A stretch of DNA of 64,000 nucleotides from Vibrio coralliilyticus ATCC BAA-450 (GTDB lineage: Bacteria; Pseudomonadota; Gammaproteobacteria; Enterobacterales; Vibrionaceae). Where the stretch lies: positions 124,001 through 188,000 of the forward strand of contig NZ_ACZN01000016.1 of NCBI RefSeq assembly GCF_000176135.1, in the 5' to 3' direction. The position numbers and the translations under genes were made by a program. Numbering within the stretch: the stretch's first letter is position 1; the number at the start of each line of letters is the position of its first letter. Under the pieces are notes generated by a model that did not search any database, was not told the origin of the DNA, and worked only from the letters and a program-made list of their open reading frames with translations. Of the stretch, positions 15,571 through 24,805 are shown piece by piece.

Positions 15571-16591
15571 AGCGGAATAGCCAGCGCCTGAGAGGTGTTT
15601 TGCTCATTGTGGTGACGAAAGTTAAGGTTAAGAAAACAGTCCCGATCAACACTGCCGCATCTTTGCTTGCCCCAGTCATGCCTGCCATCCCGGTGATATT
15701 CATCATCAAAATAATCATTGGAAGATGCGATACGTAAATTGCCAGCACATATTTTGACAGCGATGTTATCGCCCAACCTTTTCCTAGTTCTGGTTTGGCG
15801 AGTAGCCAAAGAAAGCAGCCGAGGCTCCAGAGTAGAGTGCCGAACAGGTAGTCGTTCTCGTTAAACGTATGGCCTAAACTTGATAGCCAGTAAGCTTCAC
15901 CGAAATGAATCGCCATACCCGAAAGTGCTATGAATAAGGCTTGTCTGGCAGTGACAGAAACGTTTTGCTGGCGAATGAGTAAACCTGCGGTAAACAGCAA
16001 TGTACTGAAAAACGGGCCGTTACGAGTAAAAAAGGGCGCCCACATCTCAGTGACCAGTTGGTAGCTGCCTGCTAGCGTGCCGTATAGGTAGAGCAAAGCG
16101 GCGACAGGAAGCATCCAGCCGAGCATGTCTTTATGAATGAAGAACGCACACAGGGTTGCCGCCAGCATTAAGGCAGGCAAGAACCACAAGTGTACCAAGC
16201 CTCCTTCCATCAGCGAGTTTATCGGGTTTTGTGCCAGAAAGTGCCAATAGCCTTGTCTTTCAGCTAGGTAGCCATGTTCGAATAAAACACCGAAGTTGAA
16301 TGGCATCAGCAGGCATATCAGACTCCAGACTACAAAAATTCTAAATAATGGTGTTATGTAGCGCTTGAGCGTTTCTATTGGTGCGGCACTGAGCTTAGGT
16401 TGAATCAGGTAACCGGCTATGAGGAAAAACAGTGGCACAGCGAAGCGCGTCGTCTGGTTAAAAATGTAGCCAAACCAAGGCGTGCCTTGATATTGCCAAT
16501 AGGTGAGGAACATCTGACAGTGCATCGCGAGAATCGCAAAAATGGCAATAACACGACCCAGCTCAATACTGTGAATTTTATCTTTTTTCAT
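15569..16591 (-). CDS. Acyltransferase family 3 (OafA/WecH-like) membrane protein
   Basis: A 340-residue inner-membrane protein with about ten helices. The family start is clear: IHSIELGRVIAIFAILAMHCQMF, with the conserved histidine in the first helix, and the following FAVPLFFLIAGYLI. Members transfer acetyl or other acyl groups to sugars, lipids or peptidoglycan from a membrane-bound donor. The length fits a WecH-type O-acetyltransferase. The substrate cannot be told because no glycan genes lie nearby. It is divergent from the TetR gene at 16824 with about 230 bases between them. Confidence 0.85.
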   Translation of the reverse strand: MKKDKIHSIELGRVIAIFAILAMHCQMFLTYWQYQGTPWFGYIFNQTTRFAVPLFFLIAGYLIQPKLSAAPIETLKRYITPLFRIFVVWSLICLLMPFNFGVLFEHGYLAERQGYWHFLAQNPINSLMEGGLVHLWFLPALMLAATLCAFFIHKDMLGWMLPVAALLYLYGTLAGSYQLVTEMWAPFFTRNGPFFSTLLFTAGLLIRQQNVSVTARQALFIALSGMAIHFGEAYWLSSLGHTFNENDYLFGTLLWSLGCFLWLLAKPELGKGWAITSLSKYVLAIYVSHLPMIILMMNITGMAGMTGASKDAAVLIGTVFLTLTFVTTMSKTPLRRWLFR

Positions 16592-16823
16592 CGCAATATG
16601 GATAAGGAATAATTTGCGCTTACGCTAACAGTTTTGGGATGCCGATAAGCGGTGTCAGGTCAAACTACTCGGGCGTTTCCTTGGATATTGAGCCAATTCT
16701 GCGAGTCGGGTCGAGGCCTTACAATTGTTACACTTATCGGCTGGATTCCTGACTATCGAGACATTTATAGATTGCAAAAAAGTACGAACGTGCTAAAAAT
16801 AAAAAGAGTGAATAAGTGAGAGT

Positions 16824-17417
16824 ATGATGAGCAAAGGTAAAGTAACCCGAGACAATATCCTGAGTAAGGCATTTGAATTGGCGAGCGAGAACGGGCTGGA
16901 AAGCCTTACGATCGGTGAGTTGGCCAAGCAATGCGGTATGTCGAAAAGTGGTTTGTTTGCTCATTTTAACTCCAAAGATAACTTACAGATCGCGGTTTTG
17001 GAGTATGCAAACCTGATTTTTACCCAACGGGTGATTGCACCAGCGAGAGAGCAAAGCAGCGCCCTTCGTCAGGAGCAGAAGATTCGTACTCTGCTGGATA
17101 ATTGGCTTGGTTGGAATCATTCATTTCAGGGCAGTTGCATGTTTTTGGATGCATGGAAAGAGACCAATCCAGAAGCGAACCCAACGCAACAAGCTTTGAA
17201 AAAAACCATCGCGACTTGGGTCGAGTACTTGAGAATTCAGGTCGCAAAAGGGGTAGAAAATGGTGAGTTTCGCCAAGATCTTGACCCGAAACAGGCCACC
17301 TTTGAGTTGTATGGCTTGTATTTAAGTGCTCACTTGTTCTATTCGATTCACGGAGAGCACGAGAGTTACCAACATTTCTGGCAAGGCGTTGAACGCATGA
17401 TGACAAGCTGGAAGTAA
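16824..17417 (+). CDS. TetR-family transcriptional regulator
   Basis: A 197-residue TetR repressor. The N-terminal helix-turn-helix is standard (VTRDNILSKAFELASENGLESLTIGELAKQCGMSKSGLFAHFNSKDNL split over residues 6-55, with recognition helix SKSGLFAHF). The C-terminal ligand domain matches the YerO/TetR_C_6 type (CMFLDAWKETN). The two ATGs at 16824 and 16827 are equivalent. It lies about 115 bases upstream of the alpha/beta hydrolase gene on the same strand and is divergent from the acyltransferase gene, so either could be its target. The ligand is unknown. Confidence 0.88.
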   Translation: MMSKGKVTRDNILSKAFELASENGLESLTIGELAKQCGMSKSGLFAHFNSKDNLQIAVLEYANLIFTQRVIAPAREQSSALRQEQKIRTLLDNWLGWNHSFQGSCMFLDAWKETNPEANPTQQALKKTIATWVEYLRIQVAKGVENGEFRQDLDPKQATFELYGLYLSAHLFYSIHGEHESYQHFWQGVERMMTSWK

Positions 17418-17532
17418 GCATTAGCTGGCTGAGCCATTAGTCTGAACATAAACTGGGCTCGGCCAATAAATTAACTAAAAATAGCACGGTCGTTCGCTTT
17501 TTAGTGAGGCGAACCCGAAAAGGATAACGACC

Positions 17533-18381
17533 ATGAGTGAGAAGATTTATTTTAATACCTCGAACAAGTTCAGTGTTAAGAAGAGCTTAGTTAACCTGAC
17601 GACACGCTTGCATCACACGCTGGCACCGAGTCACGCAAAGCAGACGGCTCGCAAATTGCTGCTGACGCCAGCGAGAACGAAACCAAAGAATGCTCAACCG
17701 GAAGGCTTAGTCATAGGCGAAGTTCAATCTCAAGAAGGGCCACTTAAGACTTATCAACTCGGTCAAGGCCCGGTTTGGGTGCTCACTCATGGTTGGTCTG
17801 GTACAGCGAGCCAGTTCTTCCCTTTGATGGAGCATATCGCTTCACAGGGCTATACTGCACTGGCGTACGATCATCCCGGCCATGGTGAAAGTGGCGGTTT
17901 ATACGGACATATTCCGGCGTTTGTGCATGGTTTGGAGGCAATTCTTGATAGCGTTGATGAAGTGGCAGGTTTAGTGGGCCACAGTATGGGAACTGCTTCA
18001 GCGATTGAGTGCCACCATCAGAAACTGGTCGACAAGCCATTACTGCTTATCGCTCCGGTATTGGATTACCTTGATAACCTGTTTGGCAGCGTCGCTCGCT
18101 CAGGCTACTCAATGCGTTTGTTTAGTGCGGTAGTCTCTGAAGTGGAGGAGCAATACCGCTACCCGATTCAGTCGATTGACCCATACAACAAACTGAAATT
18201 ACGCCAGTCGAAAACCATCATAGTGCATGACGAAGGGGATAAATTTACTAAGTTCTCTGTATCGCAGAAAGCGGCACAGGACATGGAAAATGTCACCTTG
18301 GTCGCGACTCAGGGACAAGGCCATGGGCGGGTAATGAAATGCCCTCAAGTCATGCAAAGTTTTGATGAGTTGATTGCGTAA
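17533..18381 (+). CDS. Alpha/beta hydrolase
   Basis: A 282-residue alpha/beta-hydrolase-fold protein. Near residue 85 is the oxyanion-type motif THGWSG, followed by YDHPGHGESGG and the nucleophile elbow GHSMGTAS (serine at about residue 151). The acid is probably in IVHDEGDKFTKF and the histidine in QGQGHGRVM near the end, completing the triad. It is probably cytoplasmic, since no signal peptide is seen. It resembles uncharacterised esterases or thioesterases of Vibrio. The start follows AAAAGGATAACGACC. It is preceded by a TetR gene that may regulate it. Confidence 0.85.
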   Translation: MSEKIYFNTSNKFSVKKSLVNLTTRLHHTLAPSHAKQTARKLLLTPARTKPKNAQPEGLVIGEVQSQEGPLKTYQLGQGPVWVLTHGWSGTASQFFPLMEHIASQGYTALAYDHPGHGESGGLYGHIPAFVHGLEAILDSVDEVAGLVGHSMGTASAIECHHQKLVDKPLLLIAPVLDYLDNLFGSVARSGYSMRLFSAVVSEVEEQYRYPIQSIDPYNKLKLRQSKTIIVHDEGDKFTKFSVSQKAAQDMENVTLVATQGQGHGRVMKCPQVMQSFDELIA

Positions 18382-18475
18382 TAGACAAATTGGTTATAAA
18401 TAAAACTCCAGCTATTTCATTGTTTTAACAGGGTTAACCTCGTTTTTGATATGGTTAACAATTTCGAAATGAAAA

Positions 18476-18538
18476 ATATTTCCTCATGAGCTTATGTGGG
18501 ACCATTTGCATTGCCATCTGGCCCTCATGAGGAAATAT
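18476..18538 (+). promoter_or_regulatory. 5'-UTR hairpin covering the SLC13 ribosome binding site
   Basis: A perfect 15-bp inverted repeat, ATATTTCCTCATGAG at 18476-18490 and CTCATGAGGAAATAT at 18524-18538, with 33 bases between. The right arm holds the Shine-Dalgarno GAGGA and ends four bases before the ATG at 18543. The loop can pair further (GGGACCA with TGGCC). If transcribed, the hairpin would close the ribosome binding site. A protein-binding DNA operator is the alternative reading. Confidence 0.65.
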
Positions 18539-18542
18539 AATA

Positions 18543-19931
18543 ATGAATAGAAATGATAGTGTTCCATTGCCCACAAACACTCGGGAGTGGCTGTTAAACC
18601 GCAACAGCCTGATTGTTCTTGCCAATGTCGCCTTATTCGCGACCCTCTACTTTACACTGCCCTTCGAACCTCAGGTCGTTCTTGGTCTGAGCATGTTAAC
18701 GTTTATCGCCATTCTCTGGCTCACTGAAGCACTGCACGTAACCGTTACCGCTATTTTGGTGCCTGTTATGGCCGTTTTGTTTGGTGTGTTTGATACTCAA
18801 ACGGCCCTAAATAATTTTGCCAATTCCATCATCTTTCTGTTTCTTGGTGGCTTTGCATTGGCTGCAGCGATGCACCGTCAGGGGCTAGATAAAGTCATAG
18901 CCGATAAAGTGTTGCTCATCGCTAAAGGAAAGATGAGTGTCGCGGTGTTTATGCTGTTCGGCGTGACTGCTGCGCTGTCAATGTGGATCAGTAATACCGC
19001 GACCACTGCGATGATGTTGCCGTTAGTGCTGGGTGTCTTGAGCAAAGTGAATTCCGAAAGTGGCCACAAAACTTATGTGTTTGTCCTGCTCGGGATCGCT
19101 TACAGCGCCAGTATCGGCGGAATTGCGACCATCGTTGGCAGCCCACCAAATGCTATAGCGGCGGCAGAAGTGGGGCTGAGCTTTACAGACTGGATGAGTT
19201 TTGGCCTGCCGACTGCCATCATCTTGCTGCCTATCGCTGTGGCTGTGTTGTTTATGGTGCTTAAGCCAGACCTGAAAGGTCAGTTTGAACTTAACAATGA
19301 ACCAGTAAACTGGGACAAAGGCAAAATTGTCACCTTGGGTATTTTTGCTGTAACGGTTTGCCTGTGGATTTTCAGTAAGCCAATCAATGCGTTGATTGGC
19401 GGGTATGCTAAGTTCGATACGGTTGTCGCTTTGGGTGCGATTGTTGCGGTTAACTTTGCTCGCGTGGTGCATTGGAAAGACATCGAGAAGACGGCTGACT
19501 GGGGCGTATTACTGTTGTTTGGTGGTGGTATTTGTCTTAGCAACGTGCTTAAGGCAACCGGTACCAGCGTTTTCTTAGCCAACGGTTTGAGTGAGTTGAT
19601 TTCACACCTAGGCATCTTCTTCATCGTTGCGGTGATCGCTGTATTTGTGGTCTTCTTGACAGAGTTTGCCAGTAACACCGCCAGTGCAGCGCTGCTTATT
19701 CCCGTATTTGCCAGCGTGGCAGAAGCATTTGGATTATCGCCAGTGGTGCTGTCTGTATTGATCGCCGTGGCGGCCTCTTGTGCCTTTATGTTGCCTGTCG
19801 CCACCCCGCCCAATGCCATTGTGTTTGGCTCCGGGCATGTTCAGCAAAGCGAAATGATGCGCGTCGGCCTGATCCTCAATATTGCGTGTATTGTCGCTCT
19901 TACCTTTATCGCCATGACGTTCTGGGCGTAA
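18543..19931 (+). CDS. SLC13/DASS sodium-dependent anion (dicarboxylate) transporter
   Basis: A 462-residue inner-membrane carrier of the divalent anion:sodium symporter family. Both sodium/substrate SNT signatures are present: [11 protein letters not shown] near residue 151 and [13 protein letters not shown] near 380, each in a hairpin as in VcINDY. The typical [13 protein letters not shown] lies near the end, and the first half has [15 protein letters not shown]. It likely imports succinate, malate or a related C4 anion with Na+. Translation may be controlled by the hairpin at 18476-18538. A terminator follows, so it is a single-gene transcript. The exact substrate is inferred from family. 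Confidence 0.9.
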   Translation: MNRNDSVPLPTNTREWLLNRNSLIVLANVALFATLYFTLPFEPQVVLGLSMLTFIAILWLTEALHVTVTAILVPVMAVLFGVFDTQTALNNFANSIIFLFLGGFALAAAMHRQGLDKVIADKVLLIAKGKMSVAVFMLFGVTAALSMWISNTATTAMMLPLVLGVLSKVNSESGHKTYVFVLLGIAYSASIGGIATIVGSPPNAIAAAEVGLSFTDWMSFGLPTAIILLPIAVAVLFMVLKPDLKGQFELNNEPVNWDKGKIVTLGIFAVTVCLWIFSKPINALIGGYAKFDTVVALGAIVAVNFARVVHWKDIEKTADWGVLLLFGGGICLSNVLKATGTSVFLANGLSELISHLGIFFIVAVIAVFVVFLTEFASNTASAALLIPVFASVAEAFGLSPVVLSVLIAVAASCAFMLPVATPPNAIVFGSGHVQQSEMMRVGLILNIACIVALTFIAMTFWA

Positions 19932-19935
19932 TAGA

Positions 19936-19964
19936 AAAGGGAGCTGTTTAAAGCTCCCTTTTTA
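19936..19964. terminator. Bidirectional rho-independent terminator
   Basis: Stem AAAAGGGAGCT / AGCTCCCTTTT with a 6-base loop and T runs on both strands, between the SLC13 gene and the convergent histidine kinase gene. Confidence 0.92.
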
Positions 19965-19971
19965 TCTCTGA

Positions 19972-21471
19972 CTAAGATTTCTTCAACTTAACCTCCACCC
20001 TCAGCCCACGCTGGTGGTTGAGAGTCGCGTTACTGAACTTAACTTCACCGGACATCTTTTCTATGGCACTGGTGACGAAACTTAGCCCTAATCCATTGCC
20101 CTCTGTTGAGCGGCTCGCTTCCTGCCTGAAGAACTTCTGACCGAGCTTAGTTAAGCTTTGCGCTTCCACACCGCCACCCTGATCGGCAATGGTCAGTAAG
20201 ATGTGATCATTGTCGGCATAAGTGTTGATTTCAATCGCTCCTCCTATTGGGGAGAATTTTGCTGCGTTATCGATCAGGTTACACAACACCTGAAACAGCA
20301 GCTCATCGTTTGCCATGACTTGTAAATCGGACACCAGATTTAGCGTCAGGTTAAGTTGTTTTTCTTCCATAACTGGTTCATACAGCTCGTGAACACTGTT
20401 GATGACGGTACAGAGATGATTGGTCTGAAGGTCTAGTGTTTCACTACCTCGTTCAAGACGGTTTATTCGCAGCAGCGTATTAAAGGTGTGGACCAGTTTT
20501 CCTAGTGTGACTTCCAAATCAACCAACTGAGGGTTTTCAGCCGCTAACCTTTGCACTTTATTGTACACCGCTGTAATCGGAGTGCGTAAATCATGGGCAA
20601 TGTTATTGGCTTGCTCGCGAGTGGTATTGACTTGCTCCTCAATGCTATCCAGCATCAAGTTAATCTGTTGGCTGGTTTCTGCTAATGGCCCACTGAGCTG
20701 ATTGATTTCAATCCGCTGACTGAGACTGTTGGTCTGCTGAATTTTATGGCTGGTGGTATTGATGTCGGTAAGGCGCGCTTTGATGTTACGCAGCATCAGC
20801 ATGGTGATCAGATAACCCACAATCAGGACGGCCCCTATGCTCATCAATAGCAAATTGATCGTGTTGGTAAAGGAGTCGAAGTAGTCCAAATTCAGCGAGA
20901 TATACATGACTTGCCACTGTGACTGGTTAGGCAGCAGTAGCATGATTGTCGTGTCGTTGTTGATTGGGTGAGCGAGTTCTGGCTGCTCAATCTCAGGGTC
21001 GCTTTGCAGCAGTTCGATCATTTTCCTTTCGGCTTCAGCATCATCTAAGCCACTGAAGGTGATACTAAAACGTACATCCGATAATGAGAGCGCGTCAGCG
21101 TCTTCATCATCTGGCAGCATACCGAGATCATCGAGCAGAGAGGCTTCACCTTTGGCAACATCCCAACCTTCTGGAATCAACTCTTCACCGAGCGTGCTGC
21201 TGAGTTGCTCATTACTGACTTTGGGGCCAAGCTGATAATAAAACAGGGGGTTGCTCTCTTGCCGAACCAGCTCTTTGAGCACGATAGACTGCCCGTCGTC
21301 ATACCATAGGTCTTCGACCATTCTGGCTTCTGATTCCAGTAAGGGGTAGGCACCCACATCCAATACCCAGTTGCTGAGCTCATTTTTGGCAAACAGAATG
21401 ATCAGAATTCCGGCCATTACCAGAACGCCATAAAATGAGATAAATTTCTTAAACGGATCAGTCAGGAACAT
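19972..21471 (-). CDS. Sensor histidine kinase
   Basis: A 499-residue membrane histidine kinase. The N-terminal helix (FYGVLVMAGILIILFAK) and a second near residues 200-222 (TINLLLMSIGAVLIVGYLITML) bound a large periplasmic sensor rich in acidic residues. A HAMP-like linker follows, then the phosphoacceptor in NNIAHDLRTPITAV (His293), the N box NLIDNAAKFS and the G boxes DQGGGV and GNGLGLSFV. It is co-transcribed with the response regulator at 21458-22156, overlapping it by 14 bases. The signal is unknown. A PepSY-like periplasmic protein gene lies upstream of the pair and may feed into it. Confidence 0.92.
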   Translation of the reverse strand: MFLTDPFKKFISFYGVLVMAGILIILFAKNELSNWVLDVGAYPLLESEARMVEDLWYDDGQSIVLKELVRQESNPLFYYQLGPKVSNEQLSSTLGEELIPEGWDVAKGEASLLDDLGMLPDDEDADALSLSDVRFSITFSGLDDAEAERKMIELLQSDPEIEQPELAHPINNDTTIMLLLPNQSQWQVMYISLNLDYFDSFTNTINLLLMSIGAVLIVGYLITMLMLRNIKARLTDINTTSHKIQQTNSLSQRIEINQLSGPLAETSQQINLMLDSIEEQVNTTREQANNIAHDLRTPITAVYNKVQRLAAENPQLVDLEVTLGKLVHTFNTLLRINRLERGSETLDLQTNHLCTVINSVHELYEPVMEEKQLNLTLNLVSDLQVMANDELLFQVLCNLIDNAAKFSPIGGAIEINTYADNDHILLTIADQGGGVEAQSLTKLGQKFFRQEASRSTEGNGLGLSFVTSAIEKMSGEVKFSNATLNHQRGLRVEVKLKKS

Positions 21472-22156
21472 CGTTTTTTACCTGAAGAATGTAGCCCGCG
21501 CCGCGCACGGTGTGGAGAAGAGGAGTGTGGCCATCAAGGTCGATTTTCTTTCTCAGACGACTGATATGAACATCTATGACATTGGTTTGCGGGTCAAAAC
21601 TGAAGCTCCAGACTTTTTCCAGCAACATGGCTCGGGTGATGACTCGCCCTGCATTGTTCATCAGGTACTGGAGGATCTGAAACTCGCGATTGTTAAAGCT
21701 AATCACAGTGTCGCCGCGTTTTGCCTGACGGGACAACAGATCCAACTCCAAATCGTCAATCACTAAAACCTGGCTATCGGTTTTGTCAGAGTTGCTATTG
21801 GCTCTTAAGGCAAGTAGTTCAACCCTAGCCAGTAGCTCTGAAAAGGCGAACGGCTTGACTAGATAATCGTCGCAGCCGTTGCGCAGCCCGTTGACACGTT
21901 CTTCGACACTGTCTAAAGCGCTGAGAATTAGAATAGGTGTCTCTTTACCACTGGAGCGAATCGCTTTCACCATTTGTAAGCCATCAACTTCTGGCATCAT
22001 ACGGTCAGTGATGATGACGTCGTAGTCAGACTGCATGACACTGATCAGGCCCAGTTTGCCATTCTCGACAACGTCTATCTGATGACCGCTTTGGCTAAAG
22101 CTCTGACGCAAAAAGTCAGCCTGCTCCTGATTGTCTTCAACGAGTAATAGTTTCAT
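21458..22156 (-). CDS. OmpR-family response regulator
   Basis: A 232-residue response regulator with a receiver domain (residues 1-115; acidic pocket LLVEDNQ, phosphoacceptor Asp51 in IITDRMMPEVDG, and Lys in DYLVKPF) and an OmpR-type winged helix at the C-terminus (REFQILQYLMNNAGRVITRAMLLEKVW, then VDVHISRLRKKI). It is first in the operon with the kinase at 19972-21471. The nearby secreted protein gene at 22247-22777, on the same strand, is a likely target. Confidence 0.92.
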   Translation of the reverse strand: MKLLLVEDNQEQADFLRQSFSQSGHQIDVVENGKLGLISVMQSDYDVIITDRMMPEVDGLQMVKAIRSSGKETPILILSALDSVEERVNGLRNGCDDYLVKPFAFSELLARVELLALRANSNSDKTDSQVLVIDDLELDLLSRQAKRGDTVISFNNREFQILQYLMNNAGRVITRAMLLEKVWSFSFDPQTNVIDVHISRLRKKIDLDGHTPLLHTVRGAGYILQVKNDVPD

Positions 22157-22246
22157 CTATGGATATACCCACTGCTTTGCCCTGACGATGGCCAGGGCGT
22201 TAGATATCATCGACTTAATATACGCTGATGATGAGATAATCTTAAA

Positions 22247-22777
22247 TTATAGTTCTGCCATGTTGTGCATTTCGACATCCTCGTTATACATTTCCATGTC
22301 TTCAAAGGACTCTTGGTAAATGGAGGTGACTTTTAGAGTGTTGCCGTCGATCTGCAGCATCGTTGCTTCCTCAGCGTAAGATTTGTCCATCAGCATCACT
22401 TGATAAACGACACCGACCGGCTGATATTCTTTAAACGCTTCGCCAACCTGTCCACGAAAGTTGTTCTCAACAAATGTCAGCACGTCCAAAAGGCTGTATT
22501 TGGTTGAGCTGGTGTCGACGACTTGGCTTGCACCACCCTGACCGTCGAGTTTGACCAATTGTGGTGGATTGGCTTCTTCGACTTGAGCAATGTATTGATC
22601 TTTACCATTTTCATCGACTGCCAAAGCGATGTACTCATATTTGGCTGGGTATTCACGTTTGATTTGTTGCAGTGCTTCGACCGCGCTGAGGGCTGGACCG
22701 CTTTGGCTCTCGCTTGCGATCGCTGGCGTTATCATAGTGAGTGAAAGGCAAATGAAAGCAATGGATGATTTAAACAT
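22247..22777 (-). CDS. Secreted PepSY-like protein
   Basis: A 176-residue exported protein. The start at 22777 gives a clean signal peptide (MFKSSIAFICLSLTMITPAIA, cleaved before SES). The mature part shows the PepSY-type layout of a helix and strands (ALQQIKREYPAKYEYIALAVDENG, then VQLDGQGGASQ-like turns) and an acidic Met/Glu-rich end (EDMEMYNEDVEMHNMAEL). PepSY proteins often inhibit proteases or act as periplasmic sensors. It precedes a two-component system on the same strand, so it may be its target or accessory. The Met- and His-containing tail hints at metal contact, which is speculative. Confidence 0.65.
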   Translation of the reverse strand: MFKSSIAFICLSLTMITPAIASESQSGPALSAVEALQQIKREYPAKYEYIALAVDENGKDQYIAQVEEANPPQLVKLDGQGGASQVVDTSSTKYSLLDVLTFVENNFRGQVGEAFKEYQPVGVVYQVMLMDKSYAEEATMLQIDGNTLKVTSIYQESFEDMEMYNEDVEMHNMAEL

Positions 22778-23019
22778 AGTGTAATCCTCGATCTGTAAGG
22801 GATGTTGTGTTGACCCAAACAAGATTACGTGACGGAACTAAATCCCTTCTGACCTGAACATTACAAATAATTCATCTAACTGTTCATGCGGGCGATGAAT
22901 GTTTTTGGGGTATACAGTGAAAGAAAAGTTGCCTAACTTTTGACCTTGCTCAAAGTATGTTATGGCGAAAAATAGACGTGCTACTCATACTTAAGAGGTA
23001 TAAACACGGAGTGCAAGTG

Positions 23020-23271
23020 ATGAAAAACGAACTCGACCCGACCAAAGTACTTCACGCGTATGAGACGGTGATGGCAAACGGGACGCCGACTGAATACGGC
23101 AAGATGTATGAAGGGGTAGAAGCCTTCTCGGACTATGACGGATACAGTGTGTATCTACGTGGTAACGGCGTTGAGCTTAAGATCGGTTTCCACAATACCT
23201 ATCATCTGGAGTACGATCAGGAGCATCTGCGTGATACTTTTCTGAAGAAAGTCGCGACCCTAGCGAAGTAA
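23020..23271 (+). CDS. DUF3081 family protein
   Basis: An 83-residue cytoplasmic protein with the DUF3081 pattern: LDPTKVLHAYETVMANGTP at the start, then EAFSDYDGYSVYLRGNGVEL and LKIGFHNTYHLEYD. The family is small and found mainly in Vibrio and related genera. No function is known. The ATG at 23020 has GGAG eight bases before it, whereas upstream in-frame starts lack a binding site. It is a single gene ended by a strong terminator. Confidence 0.75.
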   Translation: MKNELDPTKVLHAYETVMANGTPTEYGKMYEGVEAFSDYDGYSVYLRGNGVELKIGFHNTYHLEYDQEHLRDTFLKKVATLAK

Positions 23272-23287
23272 TGCATTCGCGATATGA

Positions 23288-23310
23288 AAAGCCCCGTGAT
23301 ACGGGGCTTT
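23288..23310. terminator. Bidirectional rho-independent terminator
   Basis: Perfect 10-bp stem AAAGCCCCGT / ACGGGGCTTT with a 3-base loop, between the DUF3081 gene and the convergent maoP gene. Confidence 0.9.
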
Positions 23311-23320
23311 GTCTTTGTTA

Positions 23321-23677
23321 CTAATCTTCTTCGGCCAAGCTAACATCTTCAGAATAGTCTTCAATGGCGTCTGGCTTATTGCGACCATTAAGGGTATGAA
23401 AACGCTTACGACCACGCGCTAACTGCACATACTTCAGCCAGACTCGCTCCAGTTTTGATTTCGCTTTACCTGGATTTTCTATCACCTTAATGAAGTGCTT
23501 TTCCTCGGCATTTTCCGGTTCAAGTATCCGCATCTCCAAACCCTGCATCGTATCCCCATAAAGCGTTAGGATTTCCTCTTCTGCAAGCGTAAAATCCCCG
23601 GACTTGGCAAAGCCGCGTGGGAATTTGGTGTTGTCATAAAAACGTTTTTTGCCGTGACGAAATAGAGTGTCAGACAT
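23321..23677 (-). CDS. maoP: MaoP (DUF413) Ori macrodomain protein
   Basis: A 118-residue protein with the DUF413 pattern of E. coli MaoP (YifE): KRFYDNTKFPRGFAKSGDF, then AEEEILTLYGDTM, ERVWLKYVQLARGRKRFHTL and an acidic tail ending VSLAEED. In E. coli, MaoP helps constrain the Ori macrodomain through the maoS site. The start at 23677 (MSDTLFRHGKK) fits the family better than an in-frame start 21 codons upstream. As in E. coli, the gene is divergent from hdfR, which supports orthology. Confidence 0.88.
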   Translation of the reverse strand: MSDTLFRHGKKRFYDNTKFPRGFAKSGDFTLAEEEILTLYGDTMQGLEMRILEPENAEEKHFIKVIENPGKAKSKLERVWLKYVQLARGRKRFHTLNGRNKPDAIEDYSEDVSLAEED

Positions 23678-23869
23678 TTTGATAGCCTCTATAAACCTAC
23701 TTGGTTGAACTAAAACGAAAAGTAGGCGTAAATTTAACAAAAGAAAAACAAAACCTTTTTATCGTCTCAATTAAACACTTTTATGAAGGTTAGATAACAG
23801 TTTGTTTAACGGGAAAATAAGTGAAACCCATTATTGTTATCCTTTAATGCTCTTTACTGAGGTATTTCG

Positions 23870-24763
23870 ATGGACGTCAAAGTCTTCAAAACATTTTTAG
23901 AACTGGCCAATGTGCGTCACTTCGGGCGTGCGGCGGAGAACCTATACATCACTCAGGCTGCTGTGAGTGCGCGAATTAAGCAACTGGAAAGCTATTTTGA
24001 TACCCAGTTGTTTATTCGTGACAGGAACAATATCAAACTGACGTCGTCTGGTGAACGTTTGGTGAGTTACGCCGAAGTCATGGTGGCGACCCTTCAACAA
24101 GCAAAGTTGGAGTTGTCTTTGGAAAGTGGTAAAGCGTTACAACTTACGATGGGCGGAACGCCAAATGTCTGGGATGCCTATTTGCAAAACTGCCTGAGCA
24201 TTGTGACGGATTCGTTTGGTGGTTACGGGTTTATGGCTGAAGTGATGGGGCGAGAAGCGCTGAATCGCAGCTTGCAGGAGAGAACACTGGATATGGCGTT
24301 CGCGTTTGATCAGATTAAAGCAGACGAACTGCACTGTAAAAAGGTGGCTGATATCGTTTTGGTTCTGGTTTCAACAGAAGAGCATACGCTAGAGAGTGTA
24401 TTTGAGGATAAGTATGCTTATGTTGATTGGGGAACCAAGTTTGCATCTGAACATGCTGAGCGACATCCGAAAATTCCAGCACCTTATTTGAGAACCTCGA
24501 CTGCACGTATTGCCATGGACTTCATTCTTGAAAAGGGAGGAAGTGCTTACTTACCTACATCACTAGTGGAACCGTTTATTGCCAGTGGGCAGCTGTTTAA
24601 AGTGGTGGGTGTTGAGGACTGGCACCGACCCATTTACTTAAGTTACCGCAAGGCGAGCTCTTCGGTTGAAGCGATTGAGCAGGTGGAGGAGTTGGTGAAA
24701 GACATTGACCCGATTACCGCGTACTCATTACAACAAATGGCGGATTTGTCATTAGATGAATAA
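23870..24763 (+). CDS. hdfR: HdfR, LysR-family regulator
   Basis: A 297-residue LysR regulator. The helix-turn-helix (VRHFGRAAENLYITQAAVSARIKQLE) and the following FIRDRNNIKLTSSGERL match E. coli HdfR closely, and the gene is divergent from maoP as in enterobacteria. HdfR represses the flagellar master operon flhDC in E. coli. Vibrios use other flagellar master regulators, so the target here is likely different. The start has GAGG at a good distance. A strong terminator follows. Confidence 0.88.
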   Translation: MDVKVFKTFLELANVRHFGRAAENLYITQAAVSARIKQLESYFDTQLFIRDRNNIKLTSSGERLVSYAEVMVATLQQAKLELSLESGKALQLTMGGTPNVWDAYLQNCLSIVTDSFGGYGFMAEVMGREALNRSLQERTLDMAFAFDQIKADELHCKKVADIVLVLVSTEEHTLESVFEDKYAYVDWGTKFASEHAERHPKIPAPYLRTSTARIAMDFILEKGGSAYLPTSLVEPFIASGQLFKVVGVEDWHRPIYLSYRKASSSVEAIEQVEELVKDIDPITAYSLQQMADLSLDE

Positions 24764-24768
24764 ACAAA

Positions 24769-24794
24769 AAAGCCCTCGGTGTGCCGAGGGCTTT
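24769..24794. terminator. Bidirectional rho-independent terminator
   Basis: Perfect 11-bp stem AAAGCCCTCGG / CCGAGGGCTTT with a 4-base loop, between hdfR and the convergent azoR locus. Confidence 0.92.
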
Positions 24795-24805
24795 ACTAAA
24801 TCGGG

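Noticed and set aside
16641..16741. Long-range inverted repeat GCCGATAAG / CTTATCGGC between divergent acyltransferase and TetR genes
   Set aside because: The arms are only 9 bp and about 80 bases apart, so chance is likely; no second copy near the hydrolase gene was seen.
19023..19819. Long minus-strand frames (149 and 179 codons) over the SLC13 gene
   Set aside because: Antisense shadows of a membrane protein gene; composition is unlike protein and there is no start signal.
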